Origin: Chytriomyces cf. hyalinus JEL632 | Taxonomy: Eukaryota > Chytridiomycota > Chytridiomycetes > Chytridiales > Chytriomycetaceae | DNA: 64,000 nt | Reading direction: 5' to 3' | Assembly (NCBI GenBank): GCA_025435555.1 | Contig: JAIWWG010000060.1 | Coordinates: forward strand, 170,479-234,478 | In this document: piece by piece, positions 58,556 through 64,000 of the stretch | Numbering within the stretch: position 1 is the stretch's first letter | How the letters are laid out: every line of letters starts with the position of its first letter | Program-made: the position numbers and the translations under genes | The notes under the pieces: model-generated | The model's input: only the letters and a program-made list of their open reading frames with translations | Told to the model about the DNA's origin: nothing | The model's database searches: none

Positions 58556-59189
58556 GAATTTGTTAGAGAATAGGTCAAGTGCTGGAACTGGCTTCTTGAC
58601 TATTCAGAGGCTGGACTTGGACTGCTTTTAGATAGAGAGTAGTAAATGAGTTATGGAGAGACTGATCTTTATTGGAGAAAAAGGGCAGGCTTAAATAGGA
58701 GTTTCTGGTAACTAATCACAAAGAGAAACAGTTGGAAAATAAGATTTTGGTGTATTGGAATTGGTTCAAAATAACAAGCGGTTTTCTGAAGTGTGGGAAA
58801 TTTTGTTGAGAACTTTTTGCTGCGCATTCTTTGAAGTACGTCAACATAATCCAGTAGATTACATAACAGAATTTATATGATTCTGACATAGCTGTTACAG
58901 GGGTATGGGCACTCATCATTGCATTTATTTGTTGGATCCTGATCCCTTTCTGCTTGTACAGTACATGTACTGCATGTCCATACGTCATGTATGGAACAGA
59001 ACTCCATGTGGCCAAAAACAAGTTAGTCTATGTTGACAACAGACTGGCTATTATGGCAGAAATCCACCTTCCCATTGAAGGTGCTAGTGCTGCCCACCTA
59101 GCCACAATGGTTTCTTTCCAATATCCAGTGAACAGACTGTATGACAACATGGTGTACTAAGAGGCCATGCTGAGTATTGGGTGCGAATG

Positions 59190-59240
59190 GTATGGTATAT
59201 GGTATAGTTTGTATACCAAAAGTTAGTATACCAGTGTACC
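59190..59240. repeat. GTATAC-rich element, left
   Basis: Contains GTATAC, TATACC and a GTATACCAGTGTACC palindrome-like block. The same words occur at 63860-63945, after the transposase. Confidence 0.5.
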
Positions 59241-60182
59241 GTCTTTCGAACACATTGAATCTATTAAAATTCAGTAATATTTATTGATGAAACATGCCAT
59301 GACATTGGTAGTGAAGTGGGAAGGCAGGGGTTCAGCATTGTTGTAATACACGGAGGATTACCACTGGAAATCCTGTTAGAATATGCATACTTTTGGGAAT
59401 TTGGGAGTTGTCAGGAGACAAGAGCTTTCAACTACCGGAGCTGAATGCTGATTCTTGTTTTATTTGTCCTGCTACAGTGTCCACTTTTATACGTGTTACT
59501 GTCACTTTGCAATTTCTAAGATGTCACGTCATTACGAATGACGACGCGACGTTTGTGATGTGATGGGGGCTGAAAATGGAGATGAAGAGATGAAAAATGG
59601 AGATGGAATTCCAAAAACTCAATCAACACGTCACATCAAGAAACCATCCATCCAACTCAAATGAGTGTAAGTGGGAAGGACAGTCTGACCATGAGATGGT
59701 GGACAGTATTACAATAAAGATCATGTAACAGGTTGTCTAGAGATGTCGTGGCCAACAACCTTCAACAGGGAAAAGATCAGTATGTTCTTGTCATCTCCGA
59801 GAGACAGTGAACAAGATTCGTACGCAGATTCTATGCGGTATCAACAGTGAACATCTTAACATCTAAGTGAATCATGGATCCAATCAGGGTCTTAATGCTT
59901 CATCCAAACGACTAGAAACGTTGATTCCCAATGTCTCGGGTTTCCTCACGCCAGTCATTTGAACTATTCATTGTACGATACTGAACAGATACCAGTTTTC
60001 TTTCAACGATCAGTTCTACCACTTGTCTGTATTTTGATTATTACAACAGTTGAGCTTGGCTGGTTTTGATTATTATCCAACCGGGCAAAACACAAACATC
60101 TCAGAGAACTGATAGTTAATCTTGTCTGTTTAAAGAGTACAGTGCTAGAATGTCTGTTGTAGTAGAAAAAGAAACAATGGAT

Positions 60183-60256
60183 AGGCCGTAGCGGCTATCG
60201 ATCATAAGCTTCGTTTGTTACAACAAGCATGGCAGGGTTCCTGGTTCGAAACCATC
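60183..60256 (+). other. tRNA-promoter-like sequence (possible SINE)
   Basis: GGTTCGAAACC at 60243-60253 fits a pol III B box. An A-box-like GTAGCGGCTATCGATC lies about 55 bp before it. No cloverleaf was folded. Confidence 0.3.
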
Positions 60257-60380
60257 AAATAGCAAAAACTCAATTTTGCAATAAGACTGAGAATACCACA
60301 CAGAGTTGCCCTTTCTGATCGAAAATTCATAGAAATTTTTTTGTTGAAATCTGAAATGAACACCACAGAACAACACCCTG

Positions 60381-60875
60381 ATCACCCCCAGGTAAAGTTG
60401 GGCAGGCTCTGCCAACTGGCCACATACCATAGCACATTTCTGTGGCTTTTGACGTCATGCCCAACTTGACTGCGGCCACAGCAATCTGAGACATGCACTG
60501 ACGTTTTTTCAAATGCGCCGCGCCAGTGTGCAACAGGTCCCGATGCAATGCCAAATGTCCAAAGAGGCTGTGACTGCAACAGTGCCTGATTTGGTGCACT
60601 GGGGCGGCCAGCGCAAGCCGTTTTGTCTGCATCACCATGCAGAAACACCCACATCACCCCCAGGTCAAGTCGGGCATGATCTGCCATCTGGCCATTTGTC
60701 TCCGCCATGTCGAGACACGTCTTTCTGTGGCTTTTGATGCCATGCCCAACTTTACTCCAGGCACAGCAATCTGAGATGGGTACCAGTTAGTTTTTTTTCA
60801 AACACGTTGCAGCGGTGCCAAACTGGTCACGCTGCAATGCCACATGTCCAGAGAGGATGTATATGTAGTTGCAAG
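60381..60875. repeat. Diverged tandem duplication, period about 272 bp
   Basis: Blocks beginning ATCACCCCCAGGT at 60381 and ATCACCCCCAGGT at 60653 each continue through TTTCTGTGGCTTTTGA, CACAGCAATCTGAGA, TGCAATGCCA and ATGTCCA-AGAGG in the same order. Similarity is roughly 75-80% by eye. Confidence 0.75.
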
Positions 60876-61667
60876 CAATTCCCTTCAGCGGTTTGCCTGT
60901 TGCAGCCTTTTTTATTCAAGTGTGTGTTATGAACTCACAACTGGAAACAATTTTGGACAAAAATGTCACACATGGGAGTGAATGCCAAGACAAAATGTCA
61001 CTCATGGGTCCATCCACCCTCCTTTTACAAAGGAAATGTGGAGATGTCCCCAAAACCTGCTGCAGCACTGAACAGTATAAAGATAGCACCTCAGAGAAGG
61101 CAATAAGACAGAATGCTCAAGTTTATAACCATCCTACTGCATCCAAGACCCCTGGTTAAACCAGCAAGCATGCTGTTTGGTTTTGAACTTGGGCTGATAA
61201 GTATATATTATCTTAAGGGTGAATCACAACACATCAAAACAGCTCTCCTTATATACATTTTTGTCTCCCATAAAATCTAATTAGGCTTTCTTCAATTTCA
61301 CTTCTCAGCCACCTCTTTTTCCATTTCATTTGTCATAATTGAGATTTTCAGTCAGAAAAGTCATTATGGATGTGAAATCACTCATTTGTCATTTTCCAGT
61401 TTGAAATTGCTGAAAAAGTGAGTCATTGCTCACAAATCAGTTTTCAGGCTGATTCATTAATCAGAACTGGGCTGACAGTAAAGGCTTGTCAATTATAATC
61501 AATATCCCCACAGTGGGTAAGGTTATTGATTAATTGCTTGACTGGCTTGACAGATTAGTCATACAAAAGTGGTAATAGAATACTTGTCTAAGTTGATTTA
61601 TATTTCCTCTTCTTCTGCTTATTTCCCTATAAAGATCAGAAGATAGCTGCATGGAGTTGGCAGCAGT

Positions 61668-61727
61668 GTGGGTTGAACCAGTGACCTGTGGGTCTGTGGT
61701 CGCGAACCTTAACAGCTATGCCAGAAT
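61668..61727 (-). other. tRNA-promoter-like sequence (possible SINE)
   Basis: On the minus strand, TGGCATAGCTGTTAAGG (61723-61707) fits a pol III A box. GGTTCAACCC (61679-61670) fits a B box, with spacing typical of tRNA genes. No complete acceptor stem is apparent. Confidence 0.4.
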
Positions 61728-61738
61728 CATATAAATTC

Positions 61739-62057
61739 CATACATTCGCTTTCTAACCATGTTTATGCTTGATCAGAGCAAGAATAGTTGAAATTATGTA
61801 GTGGAATAAGCTCTTGATGTCTACAAGTCTGCACCCTTTATAGAACACAAGGATTTGTATATTCATTCCTTGTTATCTACTAGACGTTTACCCTACTCAA
61901 TGTCATAATTCATGCCCATATGTATTGAGGTTGGTGGAATGGTGAGGTGCGTGACTCTTCTTTATCTGCAGTAGAGAATAAGAGATGAATTGGGGAGAAT
62001 TAACCTTTATTGAAGTAAACAGTGCTCCATCACTTGAGACTGATATTCAACACATGC
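61739..62057. repeat. Inverted-repeat arm B, about 320 bp
   Basis: Partner of 58232-58555. Its right part contains the first codons of the transposase frame (MNWGELTFIEVNS), which also occur in arm A on the minus strand as MNRGELTFIEVNS. Confidence 0.8.
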
Positions 62058-63813
62058 CACCACTGATTGAAGACCACATGACTATGACTGGAAAAGGATC
62101 AAGCTGTGTTGCCAGCTGCAAGTATTGCTACAGTGAAATGATGTCAAAAAACAAATCAAGATGGATGCAGCACATTTGAGCTTGCGAAGTGACCATACCT
62201 GCAACAAAAGCACTTTTCCCATCTCTGCAAATAATGCAACGCGTCGTAACTGTGGCTGTTGATAGAGTCAAGGAAAGAGGTAGCAGCATTGTGCCAGGTG
62301 ATTCTGTGTCAGCTGCAGGTCCTGCATCTATTGTCTCAGCCACTTCAACTGTTCGTTCAAAAAGGCCAATCAACGATGACAGTGCCTCATATGTTGCCAC
62401 AAACAAAATCACACGCTACATGGATTGTATCAATGAGCTTGAAAAGGAGGCTCTCAATACAGACTATGCTCAAATTTGGTATGACACAGGGATTCTGTTT
62501 CAGATTGCAGATGCATCATCAGTCAAGCGCTTCTTTGCAAGGTTTGATATACTCTCTTTCAATGTGGTTTATTTTCATTGTTGAACTTACTGGTATTATC
62601 AACTGTAGATGCTGTCCTGTTTGGAAGCCTTGAAGGATATTATCAAATTATCAAGTTGGATAGTTTTGCACCTACACTGGAGAAAGCCAAGACAATCACT
62701 GCATACATGAACTCAAGGAAAGCTGTTGTCCACAGATTTCGATTCATCCAGAAGGAGCATATTGCTGACCAGAATGAGCTAATGGTCAAAGCTGTTGCAT
62801 TATCATATATAGGCAACACACGTTGGTATACTCACCATGGATGTGTGAGTGCAACTATCTACAACAAAGGAGTCCTGCAGGAGCTTGCAGTTTCTCGAGT
62901 TGTTTTACACCAATTTGCTGAAACTTCCCGTGTGTCTGCAGGATCAAAAGCAAAAGCAAAAGAGTTTGTTGCAATAGTCACTGATCAAGACTACTGGGAA
63001 GATGCACAAGATTTTGTCAACATCATTGGTCCAACATCTGAGATCATCGGACAACTGGAGTCCAACGACTGTCTACTCTCCGAAGTATATGCAGGGTTTA
63101 TATATCTCCTGAATTTATGGAAAGATGATGCACAGTTAAGCACTCTTGTAATGGATTGCTGGAAATTTTTGCATACACCATCAATAGGATTTGCTTATTT
63201 TCTTGACCCACAGAATAAGGTATGTGTTCCACTTATTTGTGTTTGAAGAGTATTAGTAATTTTTACAAAGGAAGGATGCAACATGTACTCTGGACCACCC
63301 CCACAGCGTAGAAGTGATTTGGTTGAAACAATGAGTCTTCTGCCAGTGTATATTGTTGATCAACGCAAGATATCCAAGGACATTGAAACTGTTCGGGCTG
63401 AAATGAAGGAATACCAACGCTTTGCTGCTAGGTGTTCAGGAACTGATTCTGAAGCTGTAGAAATCATGGATCTGGAAAGTTGGTGGGCTGTCATTGGTCT
63501 TGAAAAGTTTCCTGCAATGGCAGAAGCAGCACGAGTGTTGTTCAGCATCCCAACTTCACAAGCAGCAAGTGAGCAAGTATGGAGTTTGTATGACTTTATT
63601 CATACAAAACAAAGAAATTCTTTGTCTGCGGAAAAGGCAGCCAGCTTGGTAATTATGTATGCCAATGCTAAACTTCGTCAAAAGGAAGTGAGTTTGGTGG
63701 ATGTCATGAGAGGATATATTGAAGACAATGATCCAGATGTGTCTGGAAAGGAGGAAGAGGGGGAAGGGGATGATGCAATTGGTTCTGCCAGTGAGGATAA
63801 TAGTGATAACTGA
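61985..63813 (+). pseudogene. hAT-family transposase, decayed
   Basis: Probable exons are about 61985-62541, 62609-63219 and 63271-63813. A BED-type zinc finger begins CKYCYSEMMSKNKSRWMQHI. The C-terminal dimerisation region reads MAEAARVLFSIPTSQAASEQVW, split by the family W and followed by FIHTKQRNSLSAEKA and a second helix, as in hAT transposases. A TGA at 62177-62179 interrupts the frame just after the zinc finger His, before Cys. The first intron joins out of phase under the only good splice sites. The second intron (63220-63270) is in phase. These two defects suggest an inactive copy. Acidic residues end the protein. Confidence 0.75.
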
Positions 63814-63859
63814 ATGTAGTCAGAACATGAATAAATTTGATATGTCAAGGGAATATATA

Positions 63860-63945
63860 AATGGTATACTGTATACTATACCGTAAGTATACCAGTATAC
63901 TGTATACTTTGTATACTAAAATTTGGTACACTGGTATACTTCTTG
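63860..63945. repeat. GTATAC-rich element, right
   Basis: Repeats of GTATACT and TATACC directly after the transposase stop. It includes GGTACACTGGTATAC, whose reverse complement (GTATACCAGTGTACC) occurs at 59190-59240. It may be the element's subterminal or terminal repeat. Confidence 0.5.
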
Positions 63946-64000
63946 TGGAATTTAGTTGTCATTACGCTTAATTCTTTATTTACACATTGCCAATCTTAAT

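Larger units (their letters stand above)
57855..61984. other. AT-rich transposon-derived region
   Basis: No host gene is recognised in 4.1 kb. It holds one arm of an inverted repeat (58232-58555), GTATAC-rich sequence (59190-59240), a tandem duplication (60381-60875) and two tRNA-promoter-like stretches. Base composition and texture change sharply at about 57.86 kb compared with the gene-rich part. Confidence 0.6.

Overview
This window is nuclear DNA from a compact eukaryotic genome. Almost every gene is cut by short GT-AG introns (about 50 to 120 bp), and most gene-to-gene gaps are short. The gene set fits a fungus: Met6/MetE-type methionine synthase, an F-BAR-C1-SH3-SH3 protein of the Bzz1 type, an Rsc7/Swp82-type remodeller subunit, Noc2, Mad1, UVRAG/Vps38, Iba57 and Hikeshi. 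Several genes keep features lost in yeasts: UVRAG-type Vps38, a PHD-bearing Rsc7/SAYP protein and a bacterial-RF2-type organellar release factor. I infer an early-diverging, probably chytrid-like zoosporic fungus. No rRNA or mitochondrial marker is present to prove this.

Layout. 1-8.3 kb: a giant coiled-coil protein, cut by the left edge, with a CC1-box-like motif near the left end and a C-terminal membrane anchor. 8.35-10.1 kb: MCH1-like MFS transporter. 10.3-20.9 kb: IBA57, MAD1, UVRAG/VPS38, POLD4, Hikeshi and mitochondrial bL36, with two head-to-head pairs separated by only 63 and 53 bp. 21.6-25.6 kb: an unknown gene (ORFX copy 1) and methionine synthase copy 1, both on the minus strand. 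26.1-37 kb: SAYP/PHF10-like remodeller subunit, Bzz1-like gene, C2H2 transcription factor and ANGEL-type CCR4-family enzyme. 37.4-41.8 kb: methionine synthase copy 2 and ORFX copy 2, both on the plus strand. 41.8-49 kb: a gene-poor stretch with a 345-bp tandem array, decayed repeats and one F-box-like gene. 49-57.9 kb: sugar transporter, NOC2, second MCH1-like transporter and the organellar release factor. 57.9-64 kb: AT-rich transposon territory with a decayed hAT transposase, inverted and tandem repeats and tRNA-promoter-like boxes.

The two methionine synthase genes lie in a 3,021-bp inverted repeat in which I saw no mismatch. Its flanks, including the ORFX paralogues, are homologous but clearly diverged. 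That contrast suggests an old inverted duplication whose methionine synthase core is kept identical by gene conversion. Other points of interest are a 4-nt micro-exon needed to keep the C1 domain of the Bzz1-like gene, a single gene joining the Rsc7/Swp82 domain to PHD fingers, and an RF2-type release factor with SKF in place of SPF. Exon boundaries were set by hand from splice signals, reading-phase agreement and family conservation. For each spliced gene listed, the exon lengths sum to a whole number of codons.
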